A DNA stretch of 64,000 bases from Chimonanthus salicifolius (Eukaryota > Streptophyta > Magnoliopsida > Laurales > Calycanthaceae), in contig CM023540.1 of assembly GCA_013350335.1 (NCBI GenBank), positions 3,100,001 to 3,164,000 of the forward strand. Direction: 5' to 3'. A program made the translations under genes and the position numbers. The notes below the pieces were generated by a model. That model had not been told where the DNA came from. It did not search any database and saw nothing but the letters and a program-made list of their open reading frames with translations. Within the stretch, counting starts at the first letter, position 1, and every line of letters begins with the position of its first letter. Positions 20,214 through 30,601 of this stretch are shown here, piece by piece.

Positions 20214-21669
20214 TTATTCAAATATGGATCCATTTTTTATAGGCATAGCAAAATTCTTGGTTTCTTTTGAGGCATAAATATCAAGTTTCTTCCATGGTGG
20301 GTGAGATCTTTGAATCACTTTTCCTTCAACGTCTTTCCATGTCCTAGACGTTCTTCCTATAACTCTTATCTGTCTTGGGCTTTGGGTTTCTCTTTCTTTA
20401 ATTTTTCCTTTCTTAAAGTATTCCATAAACCAATCAAAGAAAGGTATATTTCTTTCTTCTTCTTCCATTTAGTAATACCATAACTCTCTCATTTATTCTT
20501 TTTCTTCTAAGTTAATCTTTTGAAGAACCAATTTTTCAAAGGGTGATTTTTCAAATTTTCTCTAAGGTATGGTTTATCTATTTCGAATCTTTTGACAGGT
20601 TCTTCCTCAGGTTTTTGGATACTCACCATTCTTTTGACTCCATGGAGGAAATCGTTCTCACTGGCGTTGTAAGTTCTTTCTGATGAAGTTCTTTTATATA
20701 CAAGGTGTTCAATTCCACTTTCTTTATTTCTAAAAACCTTTTGATTCATTTCTTCACTTTTCACTTCTTTTTTTATCATCATCGACTTCTTCTAGTTTAA
20801 AACTTCTTATTCCTTCTGTGCAGCTGGCAAAGCTTCTTCTAGCCTTTTCCATTTTTCTTCTAAAATTGACTTCAACATTACCATTTGGTAATTTGACTAT
20901 GCTTTGTAAATCATCTGTTATTTCATTTACTCTTGGAGTAACGTCTTCTATTTGCCAATTTCCTGGGAGACAACCTCTTCCCAGCTGATAACTTTTGGGA
21001 TAAACACATTATTATTAAAGTTTGTTTCCATAAGATCTATGGTTTTTTATTTATCAACTTTATCATTGTAGGCTATCATGGGAAAGATAAAGATCATGGT
21101 TTTGTAGAACTCATGATAGACTATAGCAAAATGTTTAGTTCTTGGACTCATTTTTAATCCATTACTTTGGAATCCAATTGTTGCACAATCAAGGACATCA
21201 TCATCATGAGCATCAACTGTGATGTTTGGGAAACAATTAAAATAAACAGGTCCATGATAGAGACTTGATTCAACCATGGTATACAGAGAGTCATCAAACT
21301 TGTCATGTCTCTGATCTCGTACATAAGCACATACAGAAACATTTAATCCTAATCGAAACAATGGTTTGATTCCTACCTGAATTAATCCTATGTGTAGGTA
21401 GTTGTATTTGGTCCTGATTTGTTCAATAATTCTTGTTTCAAGGATTTTGATTGTTTGCTTTCCTCCAGAGAGGGAACCAATTTTTTTGCAGACACCTTTT
21501 CTTCAGAATTTTTTGTTTTTTTTGGATTTTCTTTGGATATACTAGGATGAAGAAAACTAGACAAAGCAGACTGATAAGATGAAGAATATGAAGTAGACCT
21601 ATCAGAAGGATACTGAAATGATCTAAACCAATTCTTAAATAGTTTTGTCTTTCCTTTACAATTTTCCAT
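20214..21669 (-). pseudogene. Unit B movement protein
   Basis: Start MENCKGKTKLFKNWF at 21667-21669. About 125-140 bp are missing after NSEEKV (about 21490-21500), the YENFDQAISNWKM part in E. The central 30K region is present: IGLIQVGIKPLF (about 21360), YVRDQRHDKFDDSLYTMVES, YFNCFPNITVDAHDDD, DCATIGFQSNGL and FAIVYHEFYKTM. A one-base loss near 20970 breaks the frame. The linker portion reads RNKESGIEHLVYKRTSSERT and ends at FE-TAA (20214-20216). Known role of the family: tubule-forming cell-to-cell movement. Confidence 0.87.
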
Positions 21670-21937
21670 TTTTGTAATATGACTGTGGATCAAAGAGTAC
21701 CTGTCAATGATTTACAGCCCTATATGCCACTTCTTGGCTTCAAGCGGGACTTACTATGCGATCAAACCCTTATCCAACAATCAGATTATAAAAACAGAGA
21801 ACAATAAAAGAAAATACAAAAGTTTTAAAGAGGATTGGATGGGATCAGCCCCAGATCATAGCTAATAGATATAATTCACCTTGCAAAGCTTTAGACACGA
21901 GATAATAATTCTAATTCTTCATTCAAAAGGTTACAAT
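21670..21937 (-). other. Conserved spacer, unit B
   Basis: Counterpart of 10664-10928. Most of it aligns base for base with A, with point changes. No ORF. Confidence 0.5.
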
Positions 21938-22116
21938 ATTCTCTTACACGATTACACAAGGATACTAACATAGATCTCCTAATAGTATGTATGCGGATAA
22001 CAAGATATCTTCCTGCAGCTATATTTTCATCTATTAGCATTTTCTAATCTTCTAAGCTGATTTTCACGATGTCTAAGATCACGCAATAATTCTTCTCTCC
22101 TAACAAAACGAGGCAT
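21938..22116 (-). pseudogene. Unit B small ORF II, frameshifted
   Basis: Starts ATGCCTCGTTTTG (22114-22116) one base after the TGA of small ORF I. It matches the A and E copies until an 8-base loss after GAAAATGCTA (about 22038), which shifts the frame. Confidence 0.75.
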
Positions 22117-22117
22117 C

Positions 22118-22348
22118 TCAGAAAGCCATTGCTTGTAATTTTGATTCTGTCCTGAATACTTCTAATTGGAACACAGCATAGGTTTGAATTAAAATTATTC
22201 TTCGTCTTTCATATCATTGATGTCGTGGGTTATTTCTATGAGTGCATGTTTGCAGGTGTTGTCGTATGTGTTCAAGAAGAATTTCTATTTTTCCCAATGT
22301 TCGAACATCATCATAATACTTCTTAAGTAAAGCTAGATGATTTGACAT
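22118..22348 (-). pseudogene. Unit B small ORF I with nonsense codon 45
   Basis: Same 231-base length as A and E. Codon 45, CGA (Arg) in A and E, is TGA here (22214-22216), a typical C-to-T change. The AG at 22352-22353 after TTTTTCTTTGT preserves the acceptor-like sequence before the ATG. Confidence 0.82.
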
Positions 22349-22411
22349 GTTCTACAAAGAAAAACAACATGATTAGATAATAACAAACTTATAATACCAA
22401 ACTTATAAAAG

Positions 22412-22426
22412 TTTTATTACTTACAG
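22412..22426 (-). promoter_or_regulatory. Leader GTAAGT-AATAAA element, unit B
   Basis: CTGTAAGTAATAAAA on the minus strand, identical in sequence to the unit A copy. GTAAGT is at 22419-22424 and AATAAA at 22413-22418. Confidence 0.6.
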
Positions 22427-22538
22427 ACAAACTGAGTACAAGACTCCAAGCTCTAGCACACTTCAGACTTACAGGCTCACACTTACAGCTTCTATATTTT
22501 GATTTCAAATGTCGATGCGAAAACAAGAACACAAAGCT

Positions 22539-22549
22539 CCTTATATAGA
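22539..22549 (-). promoter_or_regulatory. 35S-like TATA box, unit B
   Basis: Minus strand TCTATATAAGG followed by AGC, the closest of the three copies to the caulimoviral 35S core TATATAAGGA. Confidence 0.75.
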
Positions 22550-22802
22550 TGGAGCAGTCACAAAAGAACACACTCTCATCCGACCATGAGAGGACAACAC
22601 ACAAAGTAAAAGGACTTTTAACAGACACAACCTTCCAAACCAACTTTACAAAAAGAGATTCCCCACTTGGGGACATAGTAAAAAGATACAATAAGTGACG
22701 CATCTTTTGACCAAATGGGATGCACACTAAGAACAACTTTATCTTCTTTTGATAATTCTAAGACATCTGGCTGCATATCCCCACCAAAAGAGATACGTCC
22801 AA

Positions 22803-22816
22803 CGGCTCTGATACCA
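22803..22816 (-). other. tRNA-Met primer-binding site, unit B
   Basis: TGGTATCAGAGCCG on the minus strand: one mismatch at the last base relative to units A and E. Marks the B/C head-to-tail boundary. Confidence 0.9.
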
Positions 22817-22846
22817 GCATTCAACAGGATCTCACTTTGTCATTTG

Positions 22847-24125
22847 TCATATCTTCTTTTCCATCAAATCTTTAGCTTTTGCAAAGTTCATGCGGAATAA
22901 TTCAGCCAACCGAGACTCCATTTCCTTTTCTTTTACTTTGTCCTTGGCTGAGGAATACCAGAATTTTCCACCACGAAGGTACTTAGTAACTGATCCGTCG
23001 GGATTGACATGAGAGTCAGGGTCCCATCGAGGATGAACGTTCTCAAGGGGCACACCTTCGTCATGAAGATTTTCATCAGGATCACCTTTCTTTTTTGGCA
23101 AATATTCTTCTAAAATCTGTTTAATCTTTTCTTCAGATTCAACAGACATATCCATAGGATCAAGGGGGTTTTTCACGAGCAATTTCTTTAGCAATTTTCT
23201 TGGCTAAGAGATCAGCCATGACCGTTTCATTCTCAAGAGGCTTTTCATCTGAAAGAGGATCATTAGTCTTTTCAGGAGGAGAGCTTTGATTCAAAATTCT
23301 CTCATAAGTATCATTCTCGATTTTAGGCCACCATTTTTGGTACATAATTTGAAAAAGACAAGTGTGACCATATAAATCATTTTTCACCTCAAATTTCCAT
23401 TGGAGAATGTATGGAATATGGAACTTCGCAAACAAAGGAAGAACATTAATCATATCACAAGAGATTTTTTCTTCAACTTGGCCAAATTTAATAAATAGAT
23501 AATGAAAATTATTAGGAAGGATTTTCCGGGAAGCACCAAAATGAGACCACCAAGTGAAGAGAAACCAAGTTGGGAAATTGCGGTGAATAGGAGTGACATC
23601 AGGAATTTTTTCTTTGAATCTAATAAACCAAGAATGACTATACTAACGATTTTGCCACATTAACGCAAATTTCCATGCATCAATATTATCCCAATAATTA
23701 AAGAACTCAGTCGAATTATAAAGCTGGAATGATTTTGTCATGTAAAGAGGACCATCCCAATCTTCTTCAGTGAGGATTTTAAGAATAGTGAACTTTGAAT
23801 AAGTGATGATACCATTTGCATTTTTGTTGTGGAAGATGATGACGTTTTTCGTCTGATGTAAAATATTGAGATACCATTCACGGGTTTTTCTCTTGTCCGG
23901 GGAATAATAATGAAGTCCCTTTCCAAAGAGAAAATATACATTATCTTCAACAGATCTTTCTTCCATAAGACAATCTGAAGTAACAAGAATTTTGTTACTA
24001 GTGTAAAGATATAATTCTCATTGACTTGCGTCTTTTGTTGGAGTAAAACCCTTTTGGCTTTCTTCTTATTCTGCCAATTTCTCTTTTCCTTTCTTCTGAA
24101 CGAATGGAGAAGAGCTAGTCGCCAT
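22847..24125 (-). pseudogene. Unit C terminal ORF
   Basis: ATG 24123-24125 to TGA 22847-22849. Shares with B the stop after KLAE (CAA to TAA) and the stop after DASQ (TCA to TGA). A private CAG-to-TAG follows WQNR (about 23643). The core blocks WYLNILHQTKNVIIFHNKNA and HIPYILQWKFEVKNDLYGHT are well kept. About 15 bases of the HDWDSNHD segment are lost near 23085. Ends ...KDLMEKKI. Function unknown. Confidence 0.86.
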
Positions 24126-25510
24126 TTTGTCTTCCCTGAAGGAATTCTCTAGTAAGAAAGTCAGGGAGAGAATTAGAATTTCCATTGATAAATTCAATCT
24201 TGATCTCAAAGACGGATAAAATGGCTTGCCATCTAGCAAATATTTGTTTAGAGACAAGATTTTTGACATCTTTTTCCAGTATTTCTTTCGCTGCTTTGGC
24301 GTCAACTCTGATCAGAAATTCTTTATTTAGTAAATCATGTTGGAATTTTGTCACACAAAGAATAATGGCAAGAACTTCCTTTTTGATGGTTGAATATTTC
24401 TTTTGAGCTTCATTCCAAAGGCCAGAGTTGAATCTTATGAATTCTTCTTTTGAATCATTTTGTTGTAAGAGGATTCCTCCATAACCGATATCTGAAGCAT
24501 TTGTTTGTACTATTTTGAAAGCTTCTGGATCAGATAAACATCTGCAAGGAAGATTTTTAACTCTTTCTTTAATCTTTTTTACAGCATTGGTATGGTTGGA
24601 GGTCCATTCTTTAGGATTTTTCTTTAATCTATCTTGGAGAAGTTTTCTATCTTTTGCTAAGTCTTGATAGTAAAAGGCTACATAATTTAAACATCGAAGA
24701 AATCTTTGTAACATATTTTTGTCTTTGATTTCAAAACCTAGGAATCTAATTTTCTGTTGGAACAAATTCATTTTTCTTTTGGACAAGACTAAGCCATTTT
24801 CTTTTGTAATTCTTTTGAATATATTCAAATGTTTCCAATGTTGATCTACTGATTCAGAAAAGATAAGAATATCATCATTGTAAACAATGGTAAATTGAGT
24901 ATAGGATGAAAAGATATTATTCATGATATTTTGAAATTCAGATGGGGCATTTTTTAATCCACAGGGCATGATGTTCGATTCATAATGTCCCATGGGAACT
25001 GTAAATACCGTTTTATATCTATCTCCTTCTTTTATCTGAATCTGCCAAAATCCTGATTTTAAGTCGAATTTTGAAAAGATTTTGGCATTGTTTAGCCTGT
25101 TAAGCAAGCCTTGCGCATTAGGCAGGGGATACCTAATAGATTGCAATACTTTGTTTAAAGGCTTATAATTGATAACCAATCTTGGAACTCCTCTTTCTAT
25201 TTCAGCAGATTTTTCGACTTAGAATGTTGTATAGCTCTAAGGGGATTTGCTTTTTCTGATCAATCTTTTTTTTAATAAATCACTTATTTCTTCTTGACAA
25301 AGTTTTAAATGTTTTGCATCCATTTGGGATGGACGGGCTTTTGTAGGAATATCCTTTTCATCAAATCCTTTAATGTATGGTAGACTTAAAATATGCCTCT
25401 TTCTATTCCAGAATGTAGAAGGCAATTCAGAGCAGCATTCATTTTCAAATTGCTCTGTGAGATTTTTTATTTTTTCTTCAAACTTTTCTTTCTCCAAATT
25501 TTTTGTAATT
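24115..25510 (-). pseudogene. Unit C pol fragment: RT and RNase H
   Basis: Starts within the protease-RT linker (ITKNLEKEKFEEKIKNLTEQ) and ends at TAG 24115. The RT box reads VYNDDILIF (YNDD). An in-frame 66-base deletion joins FLGFEI to KDKNMLQRF (about 24727), between near-identical TTGTCTTTGATTTCA and TTGTCTTCAATTTCA words. RNase H carries QTNASD as in A and B. A stop lies before the SAEIERGVP block (about 25219). Confidence 0.9.
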
Positions 25511-25796
25511 TGGGCAAAAATACGCTGAAGACAGAGAATTAGGAGATTTCTGCTTCCAATTTGGTTTGGATCAAACACCATAATAAAAGAGAAAACCTTC
25601 GCGTTCTAGATTTATCCCCGAAGGAAGAAATAAAATGATGAAAAAATATAAATCTAACCAAAAAGCAAAATGAGCTTGATGAAAGAGTCACCTTACTTGA
25701 AAATGATGGTGCTTTTGGAGAATACAATGAAGAAAAATTTGTCCAAAGAATTAAATGAGAAATTAGTAGAGTCTCTACTGGAGTAATCCCTACGAA
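25511..25796 (+). pseudogene. Unit D capsid C-terminus joined to coiled-coil remnant
   Basis: GDFCFQFGLDQTP then TAATAA (25581-25586), the capsid stop position of the other units, then the basic KRKP segment and KMMKKYKSN. A deletion then joins this to NELDERVTLLENDGAFGEYN and KFVQRIK with a stop. The knuckle and acidic run are missing. Confidence 0.8.
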
Positions 25797-26568
25797 ATGC
25801 ATCTATCAACTGTGGAGAGTCCAAGTGAAATAAAAATAAAAAATTTTGAGAAAATTGTTAACGCCATTATTGAGACTGGAGCAGATTTAAATGTCATTAG
25901 ATTGGGAATCGTCCCTATTGAATTTACAAGTAAGTCAAAAAAATTTGTAACTGCTGCCAATGGAACAAGTATTTCCATAGAAAAAAAAATTCCAAAGTTC
26001 ATGTTTACTTCCAAGGAGTCTGTGTTACCTCACCCTTCATTATTTCAAGAGACATTGTTAATGAGGTACTTCTTGGATCCCCATTTATTCTGCTAATCCA
26101 ACCTTTTTCAGTAAACACCAGAGGAATCTCTACCAATATCAAAGGCATAGATATAGACCTTGATTTTATAGATGATCCTTGTGAAACAAAAATTGAAAAG
26201 ATAAACCAAATTATTGCTACTAACGAAAATTATGTCAATGGACTAAAGAGTGAAATAAAAATTTCCCAAATTACAAAAAATTTAGAGAAAAAAGACTTTA
26301 AAGAAAAAATAGAAAGCCTCACAAAGCAATTTGAAGATGAATGTTGCTCTGAATTACCCTCTGCATTTTGGAATAGAAAAAGGCATATTGTAAGTCTACC
26401 ATACATTAAAGGCTTTGATGAAAAGGATATTCCTACAAAAGCCCGTCCATCACAAATGGATGAAAATCATTTCAAACTCTGTCAAGAAGAAATAAGTGAT
26501 TTATTGAAAAAAGGATTAATCAGAAAAAGTAAATCCCCTTGGAGCTGTACGGCATTTTATGTCGAAAA

Positions 26569-28060
26569 TGTAATACCCCGAATTCTCAAGTTATAAATAT
26601 TTACGGAAATTGTCTATTTAAATTGGGAGATTTTAGATGTGGATTTTAGATGGATAAAGTGATTGGGTCTTTGCCCAGTTAAGACCCAACGATTTTGATA
26701 AATGGTTTCAAATAAATTTAAATGGGTTGAATTATTTTAGTAATGTAAAATTAAATAGATAAAAGATTGCATGGCCGAATATAAGATTTTATATCACAAA
26801 AATCAAGGGAATTGTATGCGCATAATATTTTGGATGAGATGAGATATTTAAGATTAAGTGGAAAGATTTTAGGATGGTCCTAAAATAGGTCACACATTGG
26901 GTTTAGGCAATGATATCTTATTGCCAAACAATATGATGTCTATAATTAATTATATGCGCATGATGTGGATGGATTTAAGTTAAGGCAATGGCTAAATTTG
27001 GAAAGTGTCTAAATATGGAGAATGGTTATTAAGTTAGTAAGTTTCTAAGTTGGAAATTTAAATGGGAAGTGTAATTAAAAGGAAAGTTTAATAAAATGGA
27101 AGAGGCAACAAGAATGGGGCGCATGGCACTTTCTATTCTTGATTTAGGGAAGGTTTTATAAGAGGCAAACAAGTGCACATGGCATGAGGTAATTAAAGAA
27201 GGGAGCAAGGGCGCATAGCACATTCTAAATAGGGATTAAGGAAAAAGAAAGAAAATAAGAAAGGTTTGAAATATGTTCAGTATTTTGATTATAAAGTTCC
27301 ACTCCAATGTCCGATTGCTTTGATTCTTCTTGCGTTGGAAAGAAGACTTTAAGGGTGACAACTTTGTAGTTTACCACTTTTCCTTATTCGGAAGTTAATA
27401 AGGTCAAAACTGAGCTACAATATGTTATATGTGTAAAAAACGGGGAACACAAGGGCACACGGCTTTACACTTATTTACATAGGCTGATCTCTCTCTCTCT
27501 CTCTCAATTGTTATTCTCGGCTACAACAAGAGGAAGAGAGGGCAGCCAGCAAGAGGAAAATATCTAGGAGAAGAAAAGACTAAGGAAAGAAAAATGATTG
27601 AAAGAGCAAGAACAAGCATAGGAGTTTGGAACGCTTTTAGTTTTATATTTTGTTTAAGATACTCAGGGATTTATATTGAGAGTATCCAGATTTCAGAATG
27701 TAATAACTTAGATGAAATGCTATGGTTGGATGTTTTATTTGGATAATGATGATTGTGATTTTATTGACTAAGTACTTTGCTATAAATGGAATGGAACTAG
27801 GTTCTATTATGATTCCGCAAATTGATGTTATGATTCCGCAGGTTATGATTTTATTCCGCAAGTTGATATTGCTATGTGTGGACCATTTTATTGGACTGAG
27901 TCCATACACACATAGGGTTGGCCAGTTAAGGGTTGGACTTTGGAAGTTCGGACTTAGCTCGCGTCGTGACGTCCCGCGCTCTATCACTCTACTCTGTTAT
28001 AAAAAAAAATATACTTTGAATTTACAGGAAAAAGCGAGTGAAAAAGGGCGGGGCGTTACA
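26569..28060 (+). mobile_element. Solo LTR 2 (1492 bp), plus sense, TSD GAAAA
   Basis: Begins TGTAATACCCCGAATTC and ends GGGCGGGGCGTTACA, flanked by GAAAA at 26564-26568 and 28061-28065. It has the CT patch (about 27487-27507) and the class III hairpin (27924-27959) but lacks the class I palindrome array and class II hairpins, so it is a short variant of the family. No coding sequence. Confidence 0.92.
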
Positions 28061-28582
28061 GAAAAAGCCGATGAAATTGAAAGAGGAGTTCCAAGATTGG
28101 TAATCAATTATAATCCTTTAAACAAAGTATTGCAATCTATTAGGTATCCTGTACCTAATACGCAAGACTTGCTTAATAGGCGAAACAATGCCAAAATATT
28201 TTCAAAACTCGACTTAAAACCAGGATTTTGGCAGATTCAAATAAAAGAAGAAGCTAGATATAAAACTGCATTTGCAGTTCCCATGGGACATTATGAATGG
28301 AATGTCATGCCTTTTGGATTAAAAAATGCCCCATCTGAACTTCAAAATATCATGAATAATATCTTTTCATCCTACACCCAGTTTACCATTGTTTACATTA
28401 ATGACATTCTTATCTTTTCAGAATCAGTGGATCAACACTGGAAACATCTGAATATATTCAAAAGAATTATAAAAGAAAATGGTCTAGTCTTGTCCAAAAG
28501 GAAAATGAATTTGTTCCAACAGAAGACCAGATTTTTAGGATTTGGAATAGAAGACAAAAAATTACACCTACCAACAGAGTAA
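27722..28582 (+). other. Chimeric ORF from LTR 2 into unit D reverse transcriptase
   Basis: A 286-codon open frame begins in the LTR 3' part (hydrophobic WIMMIVILLTKYFAI) and continues through the LTR end and the target duplication into RT in the correct frame, ending near 28582 at the RT frameshift. It is an insertion accident that could confuse gene predictors. Confidence 0.7.
27924..27959 (+). repeat. Class III hairpin in LTR 2
   Basis: AGTTAAG ... CTTAGCT outer arms (one wobble pair) with inner TTGGACTT/AAGTTCGG pairing (three wobbles). Same 36-nt length as elsewhere. Confidence 0.75.
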
Positions 28583-29215
28583 TTCAATTTGCTGATAAAT
28601 TCCCAGATGAAATCAAAGATGAAAATATGTTACAAAGATTTCTTGGAAGTTTAAATTATGTAGCCTTTTTCTATCAAGACTTAGCAAAAGATAGAAAACT
28701 TCTCGTAGATAGATTAAAGAAAAATCCTAAAGAATGGACCTCCAACCATACAAATGCTGTAAAAAAAATTAAAGAAAGAGTTAAAAATCTAACTTGCAGA
28801 TGTTTATCTGATCCAGAAGCTTTCAAAATTGTACAAACAGATGCTTCAGATATCGGTTATGGAGGAATCCTCTTACAACAAAAGGATTCAAAAGAAGAAT
28901 TAATAAGATTCAATTCTGGCCTTTGGAATGAAACTCAAAAGAAATATTCAACAATCAAAAAGGAAGTTCTTGCCATTGTTCTTTGTGTGACAAAATTCCA
29001 ACATGATTTATTAAATAAAGAATTTCTGATCAGAGTTGACGCCAAAGTAGCGAAACAAATACTGGAAAAAGGTGTCAAAAATCTTGTCTCTAAACAAATA
29101 TTTGCCAGATGGCAAGCCATTTTATCCGTCTTTGAGTTCAAGGTTGAATTTATCAATGGAAATTCTAATTCTCTCCCTAACTTTCTTACTAGAGAATTCC
29201 TCCAAGGAAGAAAAA

Positions 29216-30529
29216 ATGGTGAGTAGCTCTTCTCCATTCGTTCAGAAGAAAGGAAAAGAGAAATTGGCAGAACAAGAAGAAAGCCAAAAGGGTTTTACTC
29301 CAACAAAAGACCCAAGTCAATCAGAATTATATCTTTACACTAGTAACAAAATTCTTATTACTTCAGATTGTCTTATGAAAGAAAGATCTATTGAAGATAA
29401 TGTATATTTTCTTTTTGGAAAGGGACTTCATTATTATTCCCTGGACAAGAGAAAAACCCATGAATGGTATCTCAATATTTTACATCAGACGAAAATCGTC
29501 CTCATCTTCCACAACAAAAATGCAAATGCTATCATCACTTATTCAAAGGTCACTATTCTTAAAGACCTTACTGAGGAAGATTAGGATGGTCCTCTGTACA
29601 TGACGAAATCAGTCCAGCTCTATAATTCGACTGAGTTCTTTAATTATTGGGATTATATTGACGCATGGAAATTTGTGTTAATGTGGCAAAATCGTCAGTA
29701 TAGTCATTCTTGGTTTATTAGATTGAAAGAAGAAAGTCCTGATGTCACTCCTATTCACCGCAATTTCTCATCTTGGTTTCTCTTCACTTGGTGGTCTCAT
29801 TTTGGTGCTTCCCAGAAAATCCTTCCTGATAATTTCCGTTATCTATTTATTAAATTTGGCCAAGTTGAAGAAAAAGTCTCTTGTGAGATGATTAATGCTC
29901 TTCGTTTCTTTGCGAAGTTTCATATTCCATACATTCTCCAATGGAAATTTGAGGTGAAAAAAGATTTATATGGTCACACTTGTCTTTTTCAAACTATGTA
30001 CCAAAAATGGTGGCCTAAAATTGAAAATGACACGTATGAGAGAATTCTGAATCAAATCTCTTCCCCTGAAAAATTAAATGATTCTCTTCCAGAAGAAAAG
30101 CCTCATGAGAATGAAATGGTCATGGTTGATCTGTTAGCCAAAAAGATTGCTAAAGAAATTGCTCGTGAAAAATCTCCCGAGCCAATGGACGTCTCTATTG
30201 AATCTGCTAATTTTGAAGAAAAGATCAAGCAAATCCTAGAAGAATATCTTCCAAAGAAGAAAGACACTCTTCATGATTGGGATTCTAATCATGATCCAGA
30301 CGAAAATCTTGATGATGAAGTTGTGCCCCTTGAGTATCTCCATCCTCGTTGGGACCCTGATTCTCATGATAATCCCGATGGATCAGTTACTGAGTACCTT
30401 CGTGGTGGAAAATTCTGGTATTCCTCAGCCAAGGACAAAGGAAAAGAAAAGGAAATGGAGTCTCGATTGGTTGAATTATTCCGCATGAACTCTGCAAAAG
30501 CTAAAGATTTGATGAAAAAAAAGATATGA
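29216..30529 (+). pseudogene. Unit D terminal ORF, one internal amber codon
   Basis: Best preserved copy of the viral last ORF: ATG 29216-29218 to TGA 30527-30529, about 437 codons with a single internal stop (TGG to TAG in EEDWDG, about 29582). Order: short serine/lysine head (MVSSSSPFVQKKGKEK), region with LYLYTSNKILITSDC, aromatic core (WYLNILHQTK, FNYWDYIDAWKFVLMWQNRQ, SSWFLFTWWSHFGASQ), YLFIKFGQVEEKVSC, HIPYILQWKFEVKKDLYGHT, then an acidic C-terminal third (PEPMDVSIESANFEEKIKQI, DENLDDEVVP) and a basic end. No known domain recognised. Not an integrase or protease. Confidence 0.87.
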
Positions 30530-30601
30530 CAAATGACAAAGTGAGATCCTGTTGATTGTTCAACATTCAACAGGATCTCACTTTGTCATTTGTCATATCT
30601 T
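30521..30601. repeat. 35-bp perfect inverted repeat at the D/E tail-to-tail junction
   Basis: Left arm 30521-30555 and right arm 30567-30601 are exact reverse complements, separated by 11 bases. Each arm is the end of the terminal ORF plus the start of the intergenic region. On the minus strand unit E continues as ...GTTGAATGTTG and breaks at the first bases of the primer-binding site. Unit D breaks about seven bases earlier. Confidence 0.95.

Larger units (their letters stand above)
11827..22816 (-). mobile_element. Endogenous pararetrovirus unit B, full length but defective, with LTR insertion
   Basis: Runs from primer-binding site 22803-22816 to the boundary with A. After removing the solo LTR (12025-15594) the unit is about 7.4 kb. 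All regions are present except the protease and part of the movement protein, both lost by deletion. It shares two nonsense codons in the terminal ORF with unit C and the RNase H QTNASD change with A and C. Confidence 0.92.
22817..25510 (-). mobile_element. Endogenous pararetrovirus unit C, 5'-truncated
   Basis: Contains only the RT-RNase H half of pol and the terminal ORF. At about 25510 it abuts the oppositely oriented unit D. Closest to unit B (two shared nonsense codons). Confidence 0.9.
25797..29226 (+). pseudogene. Unit D pol, split by solo LTR 2
   Basis: ATG 25797-25799 (MHLSTVESPSE), in a different frame from the upstream coiled coil, as in E and F. The protease active site reads ETGADLN: the catalytic aspartate is replaced by glutamate. 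It is interrupted after FYVE by the LTR at 26569-28060. It resumes with EIERGVPRLVINYNPLNKVL, RT box VYINDILIF (D to N), and RNase H QTDASDIGYGG with the acidic residue kept. Ends GRKNGE-TAG at 29226. The zone near 28560 has a frameshift. Confidence 0.92.
25511..30555 (+). mobile_element. Endogenous pararetrovirus unit D, inverted, with LTR insertion
   Basis: Plus-strand viral copy between minus-strand C and E. It starts at the capsid C-terminus, has lost the zinc-knuckle block (junction about 25655, from KKYKSN directly into QNELDERV), and continues through pol and the terminal ORF to seven bases short of the primer-binding site. It is interrupted by solo LTR 2. Confidence 0.9.

Noticed and set aside
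29216..30529. Host gene interpretation of the long plus-strand ORF
   Set aside because: The same ORF sits after RNase H in five other viral units at the same 11-base overlap.
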